Shown piece by piece: positions 1 through 7,600 of a stretch of 64,000 nt of DNA. Source of the stretch: Martelella sp. HB161492 (GTDB lineage: Bacteria > Pseudomonadota > Alphaproteobacteria > Rhizobiales > Rhizobiaceae). Every line of letters starts with the position of its first letter. Within the stretch, counting starts at the first letter, position 1. A program made the position numbers and the translations under genes. Below the pieces are notes generated by a model, which had not been told where the DNA came from, searched no databases, and was given only the letters and a program-made list of their open reading frames with translations. The stretch spans positions 1 to 64,000 of the forward strand of contig NZ_JAATVV010000002.1 of NCBI RefSeq assembly GCF_013184775.1, read 5' to 3'.

Positions 1-185
1 TGTCGGGATTATTTACCGCAGTGGCAGCACAATGGCGCTGCTGCGGCCGTCACTTTTCGCTTGACTGGAACGGCCCCTTTACCGAAGTCCTGACCCTAAG
101 TCGACGGCCGGCAGTGCGGACTTTCCTGCCGTTCGCTGCAGTCCGTACGAAGAGACCGGTTCCATACGATATAGTCATATGAAGA
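1..185. other. Left edge of window, no gene recognised
   Basis: This stretch lies downstream of the minus-strand cassette. No reading frame with family resemblance, no tRNA-like fold and no clear terminator was seen. It could be the tail of a gene beyond the window edge, but no support for that is visible. Confidence 0.4.
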
Positions 186-692
186 TCATCGGTTCGAGAA
201 GACTACGTCGCGGCCGAACTCGAGTCCAGCTACGTCGCATGCGGCGCTCAGTATACGTTTCACATCGGCCTTTGAGCTGTTGGTGCTTATCCACCACCCT
301 GCGCCAGGCCAGAGTTCACGCGCGTATTGTTGGTTTAGGTCGGGACGACCCGGGTGGACGTCATCGAAGCCCGGAGTCACATAAGGCCTGATCCGACCGC
401 CACCTTTGCTCAACTGATGAAGGAAAGTGTCGTCAAGTTCCTCCAGCGTCGTGAGCGTGTAAGACAAGACGTCGGCCAAGGTCGCGCACGTCCGGTCATG
501 TCCAAGAACAGAGATCTTATAGCGGTCACGATTTCGTTTTGCAGGGATGGGAGTTGAAACTCCGACCGCGTTCTGGGCCGAGATGAGGCGCGCGACCACT
601 TCGGCGAGCGACTCGCCTGGGCGGGCGTGCCGCGCGAGTGCAACTATGGTCGCCTCCGGTAGCGCGACCGCAATGTGGTTTGACCTAGTCAT
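186..692 (-). CDS. Hypothetical protein resembling the replication modulator SeqA
   Basis: 168 residues, function not established. The first 40 residues look like a ribbon-helix-helix dimerisation unit ending GESLAEVVARLI, comparable with the GESASDILRRML stretch at the SeqA N-terminus. The C-terminal half (about 78-160) carries LTTLEELD, then GGRIRPY (Arg100, Arg102), then GWWISTNSSK (Asn138), in the same order as LSTLYSLD, GRTRVYF and YWVITNTNTGRK in E. coli SeqA. Those SeqA loops contact hemimethylated GATC. The start ATG (690-692) overlaps the TAA of the upstream gene as TAATG, so translation is probably coupled. SeqA is known mainly from Dam-containing gammaproteobacteria, so the match is unexpected; it was recognised by eye, and a generic RHH protein with an unrelated C-terminal domain remains possible. 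Confidence 0.6.
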   Translation of the reverse strand: MTRSNHIAVALPEATIVALARHARPGESLAEVVARLISAQNAVGVSTPIPAKRNRDRYKISVLGHDRTCATLADVLSYTLTTLEELDDTFLHQLSKGGGRIRPYVTPGFDDVHPGRPDLNQQYARELWPGAGWWISTNSSKADVKRILSAACDVAGLEFGRDVVFSNR

Positions 693-988
693 TATTGTAC
701 TCTCTCTTTTCCACTGTTGCGAAGCCGCCTCCGACCACGTTCGTGGACGAGGCAGCAGGTCACGACCGCGTCCCCCGCCAATACGACCTTGTGGTCCCGA
801 AGGCGCTCGAGGCGCGCAATTTCCTTTTTGTATTTGGCGATTTGCCCCGCAACGTCCTGGCCGCGCAGTACGTATGTATCTGCGCCGATCTGAGTACCGT
901 GAGCGACGATGACGCCAACATCGTCCTCGCGCATGCCCCTTTGTCGAATACGTGTCGCTGCATGACGCGTGAGTTCGAGCGCAATCAT
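692..988 (-). CDS. DUF4258-like small protein
   Basis: 98 residues counted from the ATG at 986-988, which overlaps the TGA of the XRE gene as ATGA. An in-frame extension to 1087 exists but would run far into the upstream gene, so the coupled start is preferred. The N-terminus (LTRHAATRIRQRGM) and the late segment DKVVLAG-type strand (HKVVLAGDAVVTCCLV) follow the DUF4258 plan: a His/Arg/Gln-Arg-Gly helix, a short Gly turn, then two strands ending in a viTv-like motif. DUF4258 proteins belong to the broad BECR/RelE-like group in which several toxins occur, but no toxin activity can be deduced. A charged helix (about 47-63, AKYKKEIARLERLR) separates the two parts. Confidence 0.6.
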   Translation of the reverse strand: MIALELTRHAATRIRQRGMREDDVGVIVAHGTQIGADTYVLRGQDVAGQIAKYKKEIARLERLRDHKVVLAGDAVVTCCLVHERGRRRLRNSGKERVQ

Positions 989-1962
989 TGGGCTGCTCCA
1001 GAATCTAAGGTCAGATCGAGGTCGAACGATGCGATCATTGAAGTCCAGCGGGACCATTCCGACTCGGGGACACGCTCTTCGATCCATCGGATGCGTTCTG
1101 CTGTAGCCTCGTGGTTCAGCAGTTCGTCGGGGACATCAGCCAAGTGCACATGCCCTTGCTCCAGGCCGAAACGCGCGCGATCCGAAGATGCGACGATCAA
1201 GTCGAGGTCCGCACCGCAAACCACGTATTCCGGGAAGCCATCCGGAGCATCGGCGTAGGCGGTACCTTCGTCGACCCTGACCTTTTCAGCGACCTCGAGC
1301 TTGTCGGCCAAGTCTTTCAGATAGTCGGCGAAGGGGTTTGTCGCGTCAAAGTTGCTTTCCGCCTCATAGGAAGCCTCAGGCACCATACGACCAAAAACGT
1401 CACCCGCTTCGATGGAGGCTTCTTCGCCATCTGCGATGTCCTCCGCCCTATAGGCGCCAAGCGCATACGCGAGTCGTCCCGCAGCGTCGTGCTGACCCCG
1501 CAGTTCAGCGATGGCCGCGCGAATTCGAGTTAGGTGCTCCCTCCGCTGGCGTAGACTGTCTTCGGCCAAAAGGGTGAAGAGTAACGGGGCCATCTCGATG
1601 AGGGCAGAAGCCGGTACGCCGTAGCGCCGCTTTATCAGCGCATAGGCAAGACGATACCGAGAACGGATGAGAGCAGAGATTTGAACAGAAGGTTTGCTGC
1701 CCTCCTGCTTCCGCTCACTAGGCATTGGCAATTCGCCAGTCAGAACCCCGCTCTCGACTCCAAGGGCCCTTGCAAGGCTGCACAATGTATTTGCGCGCGG
1801 CTTGTGATTATCGCTGCATTCTAGGCGCCGGATCGTCTTCGCGCTTATTGCGAGGGAACGCCCGTCTTCGCCCTTCAACTTGCTTGTCCGGCCAGCAAGC
1901 GCTTCTGGGGACCACCCCTTGTTCTCGCGTAACGTCCTGACGCGTTTTGGTTCGATGTGCAT
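985..1962 (-). CDS. XRE-family transcriptional regulator
   Basis: 325 residues from the ATG at 1960-1962, which has AAAAGGAG six bases upstream; an upstream in-frame ATG at 1995 lacks such a site. Residues 5-70 form a helix-turn-helix with an insertion in the middle (LRENKGWSPEALAG ... ISAKTIRRLE), followed by a helix typical of XRE proteins (NTLCSLARALGV). Residues 95-145 carry the segment LAYALIKRRYGVPASALIEM, seen in other uncharacterised XRE proteins. The long acidic C-terminal region has no recognised fold. It heads a coupled cassette with the two genes downstream and probably autoregulates through repeats just upstream of its start. Confidence 0.72.
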   Translation of the reverse strand: MHIEPKRVRTLRENKGWSPEALAGRTSKLKGEDGRSLAISAKTIRRLECSDNHKPRANTLCSLARALGVESGVLTGELPMPSERKQEGSKPSVQISALIRSRYRLAYALIKRRYGVPASALIEMAPLLFTLLAEDSLRQRREHLTRIRAAIAELRGQHDAAGRLAYALGAYRAEDIADGEEASIEAGDVFGRMVPEASYEAESNFDATNPFADYLKDLADKLEVAEKVRVDEGTAYADAPDGFPEYVVCGADLDLIVASSDRARFGLEQGHVHLADVPDELLNHEATAERIRWIEERVPESEWSRWTSMIASFDLDLTLDSGAAQ

Positions 1963-2001
1963 CTTTAGCTCCTTTTGACGAGAGGAAAAGTACATAATTT
2001 C

Positions 2002-2102
2002 GACAATTTTTTAATAGTACAAAATTGGACAATTATTGAAAAAATGACCGATAGATGCATGATTTTGGGCCATTTCTTGGACAAAAATGGTCACTTGAGT
2101 GA
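2002..2102 (-). promoter_or_regulatory. Candidate operator/promoter region of the XRE cassette
   Basis: This AT-rich stretch directly precedes the XRE gene. GACAATT occurs at 2002-2008 and 2028-2034. TTGGACAA occurs at 2025-2032 and 2077-2084. AATTG-GA-CAATT (2023-2034) is an inverted repeat, CCATTT...AAAATGG forms a second dyad at 2070-2090, and TCACT-TG-AGTGA a third at 2091-2102. Such a cluster suits autorepression by the XRE protein, but binding is inferred. Confidence 0.35.
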
Positions 2103-3336
2103 AAATGGCACTATGAAAGAGCCGTACCTAGCAGCGCCTTTCGCCGGAACGGTTTGGCCACTCCACTAGGCTCGGTTCGGCGTTTCATCTATTTTCCAGA
2201 TGTCTCGTCAGACTCTGATTTCATGGCTGCATTCCCAGTTCTTGAGTATGCAGCGGAAGCCGATTTGCGTCTCAATTAGTGGTTCACATAAACGCAACAA
2301 AAAACGTAACAAAACGTGTAACAACTTTTAGATAGAAATAGCTTTATCATTCATTTTCAATGCCCTGATAGAATTCAGGTTGCATCTCGACCGCACCAAA
2401 AACTAGCCACTCATAGTGCGCTAAGTTTCTAATTTTATTTCATTAAAATTCTACACCCTCATTCAAGATGCGTAGTTCGCACTATGTGTGTAACAAAACC
2501 TGTTACCGGCGCGCAAATTGACCTCCAAGAGAAGCGATCATCCTGACCGGTCTCTCGCCTTAGGCGGCATGTCATTCGGCGTGGTGCTTGCCTGGTCGGA
2601 CGATGCTGTGGTGCCGTCGGTGCGGCATTTGTCGAGACTACCTTGAATGGGTCTAGATCAGAATAAAGGGATTTTAGGAGATCCCCAAAATCAACTATAG
2701 AATTAGCTATAGCTTGATCCTTTTCTGATTATAAATTGTCGCTACCCGAGACCTTGGCGCCGGTCTGAGGCTGGCAGCATCAGCCCGAACAGTTGGCCGC
2801 CCCATCAGTCAGAGGGACCAAGCCCTCCGCCCGGCACGGTCCGGCGCGTCTTGCCTGTACAACGGCTTTCCGGCCCGTTCACGCAGACTTTCCGTTCAAA
2901 GCAACAGCTGATGGAGACCCAGAGGGTTTTACAATAAAAACCAGCCAATTCAGCCTCTTAACTAAACACTACAATTTTCGTCATCATTGAAAATAATTGA
3001 TAAGACGCATTTCTACTTTGTATTATGCAGTTATTTATTGCGAAAATTTCATGATTTATTGATTTTCATATAATTTAGCTATAGATTTCTACTTGTATAG
3101 AATAGCAAATCCGAAAAATAGACTCATGGGCAGATAAATCGATTTAGATCTGTTGTCTGCCGATCAGAAGCCGCAAGGGTTCTGCATCAGAGCAAGGGGC
3201 GGGCGGCCTGTTGGCGTGAAACGTCAGGATTAAGCACGACCAGGATCCCGTTGATGTGTGGGAGGTCTGTTTTCACAGATGAAGGCCGATCTCTGCAGAT
3301 AATCTGAAATGCAAGCATCCAGATTGGAGATACGGG
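2103..3336. other. Long AT-rich intergenic region without a recognised gene
   Basis: About 1.2 kb with base composition clearly lower in GC than the rest of the window, and no open frame that looks like a protein. It contains GTAACA repeats (2306-2506), the palindrome AGCTATAGCT (2705-2714), a repeated TTAGCTATAG (2703-2712 and 3075-3084) and a degenerate repeat of ATTTCTACTTTGTAT near 3009 and 3085. It looks like decayed or acquired DNA. The promoter of the downstream sulfatase presumably lies near its right end. Confidence 0.5.
2306..2506. repeat. GTAACA short repeats and dyad
   Basis: GTAACAAAAC is at 2306-2315, GTAACAA at 2318-2324, and GTAACA-AAACC-TGTTAC, a dyad with perfect 6-bp arms, at 2490-2506. 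The copies are too few to call iterons; they may be binding sites for an unknown protein. Confidence 0.4.
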
Positions 3337-4983
3337 ATGAAAACGTCATCGATCGCTGCATCGCTTTTTGCCTGTTCAGCCATTGCCCTGACGGCCGGGC
3401 AGGCGGCCGCACAGCAACAGACCAAGCCGAATATTCTGCTGATCGTCTCGGATGATACGGGCTGGGGCGATCTCGGACCTTATCTCGGTGGTGCCGCCCG
3501 CGGCATGCCTACACCGAACTTTGATAAATTTGCCTCGGAAGGCATGTTCTTCACGAATTTCTATGGCCAGCCGAGCTCGACACCCGGTCGCGCGGCCATG
3601 CAGACCGGGCGCATCCCCAACCGCTCCGGCATGACCACCGTGGCGTTTCAGGGGCAGGGCGGCGGACTGCCGGCTGCCGAGTGGACGCTCGCTTCCGTTC
3701 TGAAGACGGGGGGCTACAAGACCTATTTCACCGGGAAGTGGCACCTGGGCGAGGCCGACTATGCCCTGCCGAATGCGCAGGGCTATGACGAGATGAAATA
3801 TGCCTTTCTCTATCATCTCAACGCCTACACCTATACCGACCCCAAATTCTTCCCCAATATGAGCCAGGATATCCGTGATGTTTATGTGAAGACGACCACG
3901 GGCGCGCTTTCCGGCAAGGCTGGCGAAAAGGCAACCGAAGACTTCAAGGTCAATGGTCAGTATGTCGACACGCCGGACAAGGGCATTGTCGGCATTCCCT
4001 ATCTGGATGCCTATGTCGGACAGGCGGCAATGGGCTTCCTTGAAGAGGCGGCCAAGGACAAGTCCGAACCGTTCTTCATCAATGTGAACTTCATGAAGAA
4101 CCACCAGCCGAACCTTCCGCACCCCGATTTCATCGGCAAATCGGTATCGAAATCGAAATATTCCGATTCGGTCGTGGAACTGGATTTCCGCGTCGGCGAA
4201 ATCCTCGACAAGCTGGACGCGCTCGGTCTTTCCGAAAACACCCTCGTCTTCTACACCGTCGACAATGGCGCATGGCAGGATGTCTATCCGGATGCCGGCT
4301 ATACGCCGTTCCGTTCGACCAAGGGAACGGACCGCGAAGGCGGCAGCCGTGTTCCGGCGATTGTCCGCTGGCCCGGCCATGTGAAGCCCGGCACGCGCAG
4401 CGATGACATTGCTGGCGGATTGGATCTGATGGCCACATTCGCTTCTGCTGCGGGCGTTACCCTGCCGACGGAAGATCGCGAAGGCAAGCCGACCATCTTC
4501 GACAGCTATGACCTGACGCCGGTGCTTGAGGGCACAGGGCCGGATGAACGCCGCGAATGGTTCTACTTCACCGAAAACGAGCTGACGCCCGGCGCCGTGC
4601 GTGTCGACAACTTCAAATATGTGTTCAACCTTCGCGGCGACAATGGCATGACAACCGGCGGCCTGGCCGTCGATACCAATCTCGGCTGGAAAGGCGCTGA
4701 AAAATACGTTGCAACGGTCCCCCAGGTCTTCGATCTGGCCGCCGACCCGCAGGAACGCTACGACATCTTCATGAACAATTTCACGGAAAGCACATGGGCG
4801 ACGATCCCCGCCAATGATGCGATGGCCAAGATCATGAAGACCTATCTGCAATATCCGCCACGGAAGCTGCAGAGCGAAACCTATACCGGCCCGATCACGA
4901 TCACCCAGTATCAGAATCTGAAGTTCGTTCAGGATGCACTCAAGGAGAAAGGGTTCAGCATCGGTCTTCCGACCGGAAACTGA
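3337..4983 (+). CDS. Exported arylsulfatase, serine type
   Basis: 548 residues. Residues 1-26 are a signal peptide (ending GQAAAQ), so the enzyme acts in the periplasm, hydrolysing sulfate esters of unknown natural substrate. The sulfatase signature is S81-T-P-G-R85 followed by AAMQTG: the residue converted to formylglycine is serine rather than cysteine. Metal and active-site residues of the alkaline-phosphatase superfamily are visible: Asp39/Asp40, Lys134 and His136 (GKWHLG), His256, Asp309-Asn310, Lys329. Ser-type sulfatases need a radical-SAM maturase, and one is encoded two genes downstream. GGAGA lies six bases before the ATG. The gene follows a long AT-rich gap and is probably first in its operon. 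Confidence 0.9.
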   Translation: MKTSSIAASLFACSAIALTAGQAAAQQQTKPNILLIVSDDTGWGDLGPYLGGAARGMPTPNFDKFASEGMFFTNFYGQPSSTPGRAAMQTGRIPNRSGMTTVAFQGQGGGLPAAEWTLASVLKTGGYKTYFTGKWHLGEADYALPNAQGYDEMKYAFLYHLNAYTYTDPKFFPNMSQDIRDVYVKTTTGALSGKAGEKATEDFKVNGQYVDTPDKGIVGIPYLDAYVGQAAMGFLEEAAKDKSEPFFINVNFMKNHQPNLPHPDFIGKSVSKSKYSDSVVELDFRVGEILDKLDALGLSENTLVFYTVDNGAWQDVYPDAGYTPFRSTKGTDREGGSRVPAIVRWPGHVKPGTRSDDIAGGLDLMATFASAAGVTLPTEDREGKPTIFDSYDLTPVLEGTGPDERREWFYFTENELTPGAVRVDNFKYVFNLRGDNGMTTGGLAVDTNLGWKGAEKYVATVPQVFDLAADPQERYDIFMNNFTESTWATIPANDAMAKIMKTYLQYPPRKLQSETYTGPITITQYQNLKFVQDALKEKGFSIGLPTGN

Positions 4984-5001
4984 TCAGGTTTCCCAGCACA
5001 T

Positions 5002-5027
5002 CCCCGTCACGCCCGAGCGTGGCGGGG
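5002..5027 (+). terminator. Hairpin between sulfatase and phosphatase genes
   Basis: CCCCGTCACGC and GCGTGGCGGGG pair around the loop CCGA with a single T-G wobble. No T-run follows, only CTTTGG, so it may be a weak terminator, an attenuator or an mRNA-stabilising stem that lowers expression of the downstream genes relative to the sulfatase. Confidence 0.5.
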
Positions 5028-5079
5028 GCTTTGGAAGTTGCGTCAAGATCCCACCATTTCCAGCGGAGGAAAGATAACC

Positions 5080-6078
5080 ATGCGTCACCGCTCTGTGTTC
5101 ATAACCGCGTCTGTCGTCATCTGCAGCGCGATATCGGTATCGGTTGCCGCATTTGCCCAGGACGCCGCGCTGCCCTCCTGGCAGGATGGTGCCAGCAAAC
5201 AGGCTATCGTCGATTTTGTCACAGACGTCACGAGCGAAGGCAGTGCCGATTTCGTTCCGGTTCCGGAGCGTGTGGCGACCTTCGACAATGATGGTACGCT
5301 CTGGGTCGAGCAGCCTATGTATACGCAGCTGGCCTTTGCGATCGACCGCGTCCATCAGCTTGCTCCGCAACATCCCGAATGGCAGACGACGCAGCCATTT
5401 CAGTCCATTCTTGAAAATGACATGGAAACGCTCAGCGCATCCGGCGAGCAAGGCCTCATGGAGATCGTCGCCGCGACCCATGCCGGCATGAGCACGGATG
5501 CATTTGCGGAGATCGTGACGCGCTGGATCTCCACCGCCAAAGATCCCCATTTCGACAAGGCCTATACCTCGCTGGTCTATGAGCCCATGCTTGAACTGAT
5601 GGATTATCTGCGGGCAAACGGTTTCAAGACCTATATCGTCTCCGGCGGTGGCATCGAGTTCATGCGTCCCTGGACGGAAAAGGTTTACGGTATCCCGCCC
5701 GAGCAGGTCGTCGGCTCATCCATCGTCTCCGAATACAAGGTGATCGACGGCGTACCCAGCCTGGAGCGCACCGGAAAGATCGGTTTCATCGACGACAAGG
5801 ATGGCAAGCCTGTCGGCATCCTGTCGCATATCGGCCGCCGCCCGATCGCTGCTTTCGGCAATTCCGACGGCGATTACCAGATGCTGCAATGGACCACGAA
5901 TGGCGCGGGCAAGCGGCTCGGCATGATCGTCCATCACGATGACGGCGTTCGCGAATATGCCTATGACCGCGACAGCCATTTCGGTCGGCTCGACAAGGGG
6001 TTGGATGATGCCGAAAGCCAGGGCTGGCACATCATCAGCATGAAAAATGACTGGATGACGGTCTTTCCGCAGGAATGA
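5080..6078 (+). CDS. Exported HAD-superfamily phosphatase
   Basis: 332 residues from the ATG at 5080, which has GGAGG at 5065-5069; an upstream in-frame ATG (5038) would bury the signal peptide. Residues 1-27 form a signal peptide (SVAAFAQ), so the product is periplasmic. HAD motif I is TFDNDGTLW (DxDGT pattern), motif II lies in YIVSGGG, and motif IV is GNSDGD. The aspartate nucleophile and metal-binding acidic pair are intact, pointing to phosphoryl transfer from an unidentified phosphomonoester. It sits between the sulfatase and its maturase, so it may take part in the same scavenging pathway, although no shared substrate can be named. Confidence 0.82.
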   Translation: MRHRSVFITASVVICSAISVSVAAFAQDAALPSWQDGASKQAIVDFVTDVTSEGSADFVPVPERVATFDNDGTLWVEQPMYTQLAFAIDRVHQLAPQHPEWQTTQPFQSILENDMETLSASGEQGLMEIVAATHAGMSTDAFAEIVTRWISTAKDPHFDKAYTSLVYEPMLELMDYLRANGFKTYIVSGGGIEFMRPWTEKVYGIPPEQVVGSSIVSEYKVIDGVPSLERTGKIGFIDDKDGKPVGILSHIGRRPIAAFGNSDGDYQMLQWTTNGAGKRLGMIVHHDDGVREYAYDRDSHFGRLDKGLDDAESQGWHIISMKNDWMTVFPQE

Positions 6079-6213
6079 ACGGCCTATAGGCAACGAAGCG
6101 TTCGCATACCGGATCGACAAGCCCGGGCACGGGCGCAGCGGAAGATTTCGCAAGCCCATTGACATGTCAGCTCTTTTCTCAAACTCTTGAAGACGTGAAA
6201 TATGGAGGGCGCC

Positions 6214-7485
6214 ATGGATCTGACCGATACGGCGACGGACCAGCAAGAAACCTTTCCCAGCCTTGACCCCGATCGCTACGCGGCCAAGGGTCAGGCGCAC
6301 CGCTTCCATGCCATGCTGAAGCCCTCCGGTGCACAGTGCAATCTCGACTGCACCTATTGTTTCTACCTGCACAAGGAAGGGCTCCTCCATCAACCCAAGG
6401 CGCCGCGCATGAGCGATGCCGTGCTTGAGCAGCACGTCCGTCAGTATATCGAGGCTCAGGATGGCGACGAGGTTGTCTTCAGCTGGCAGGGCGGCGAGCC
6501 GACCTTGATGGGGCTCGATTTCTTCAAGAAGGTGGTCGCGCTGCAGAAACGCTACGCCAAGCCGGGGCAGCGAATCGAGAATGACCTGCAGACCAATGGC
6601 GTCCTTTTGGACGAGGAATGGTGCCGTTTCCTCAAGGACCATAATTTTCTGGTCGGTCTTTCGATCGACGGTCCGGAACATCTGCATGATCTCTACCGCG
6701 TCAACAAGGCCGGCCGGCCGAGCTTCCAGAAGGTGCTCGCCGCAGCAAAGCGTCTTAAGGCCTATGAGGTTCCCTTCAGCGCGCTCTGCGTGGTCAACAA
6801 TGCCAATGCCGAACATCCGCTCGAGGTCTACCGCTTCCTGCGCGACGAGATCCAGCCGCGGCTGATCCAGTTTATTCCCGGCATGGAAAAGAAGGATTTC
6901 TTCCAGACGGCCCCGCAGCATTGGGACCCCAACCTTCTGCCGCGCGAGAATGCGCCCGCCGCTCAGCCCGGGAAATCATGGTCGGTGGTCGCCGACTGGT
7001 CGGTCAGCCCCAAGCAGTGGGGTCGGTTCCTGAATACGATTTGGGATGAATGGCAGGAGCGGGATTTCGGCAAGGTCTTCGTCGATCAGTTCGAAAACAT
7101 CCTCTCTATGCTGCTCGGACGCGGTTCACAGCAATGCGTCACCAGCCGGATCTGCGGCAAGGCCGTGGCCGTCGAACATAATGGCGACGTCTATAGCTGC
7201 GACCACTTCGTCTATCCGGAATTCAAGATCGGAAACATTCTCGAACAGCATGAGGGCAATCTCGCTTTCGGCGAGAAGCAGATGCGATTTGGCTTCGACA
7301 AATCAAAAGACCTGCCGAAGAAATGCCAGCAATGCCGCTATCTCCAGCTCTGCTGGGGACACTGTCCGAAGGACCGATTTCTGAAGACATCCGATGGCGA
7401 AGCCGGTCTCCACTATCTCTGCCATGGGTTGCAGGACTTTTATGGTCACGTGATCAAATCTTGTAATGACCTGGTGGCCAGATAA
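6214..7485 (+). CDS. Anaerobic sulfatase-maturating enzyme, radical SAM
   Basis: 423 residues from the ATG at 6214, with GGAGG at 6204-6208; the ATG at 6202 overlaps that site and is less likely. The radical-SAM cluster motif is C42-NLD-C46-TY-C49. A C-terminal SPASM region holds further cysteines (CGKAVAVEHNGDVYSC, CQQCRYLQLC, GHCPKD) for auxiliary iron-sulfur clusters. The family oxidises the active-site Ser or Cys of sulfatases to formylglycine in the cytoplasm before export. The sulfatase at 3337 has a Ser-type motif and is the obvious client. A gap of 135 bp follows the phosphatase gene. Confidence 0.9.
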   Translation: MDLTDTATDQQETFPSLDPDRYAAKGQAHRFHAMLKPSGAQCNLDCTYCFYLHKEGLLHQPKAPRMSDAVLEQHVRQYIEAQDGDEVVFSWQGGEPTLMGLDFFKKVVALQKRYAKPGQRIENDLQTNGVLLDEEWCRFLKDHNFLVGLSIDGPEHLHDLYRVNKAGRPSFQKVLAAAKRLKAYEVPFSALCVVNNANAEHPLEVYRFLRDEIQPRLIQFIPGMEKKDFFQTAPQHWDPNLLPRENAPAAQPGKSWSVVADWSVSPKQWGRFLNTIWDEWQERDFGKVFVDQFENILSMLLGRGSQQCVTSRICGKAVAVEHNGDVYSCDHFVYPEFKIGNILEQHEGNLAFGEKQMRFGFDKSKDLPKKCQQCRYLQLCWGHCPKDRFLKTSDGEAGLHYLCHGLQDFYGHVIKSCNDLVAR

Positions 7486-7600
7486 GCGTAAATCGATCGA
7501 AATATTTTACTCAGGGTTGTTTTTCTTTTCGGCTATTATTGCCAAAAATTTAGATTTCCATTAGTTGACAACATTCAGTCAACAAATGTTACCTAGCATC

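Noticed and set aside
3376-4851. 491-codon minus-strand frame
   Set aside because: It is antisense to the sulfatase gene, whose signature and signal peptide are unambiguous.
5716-6921. 401-codon minus-strand frame
   Set aside because: It spans the ends of two real plus-strand genes and the gap between them, and has no family resemblance.
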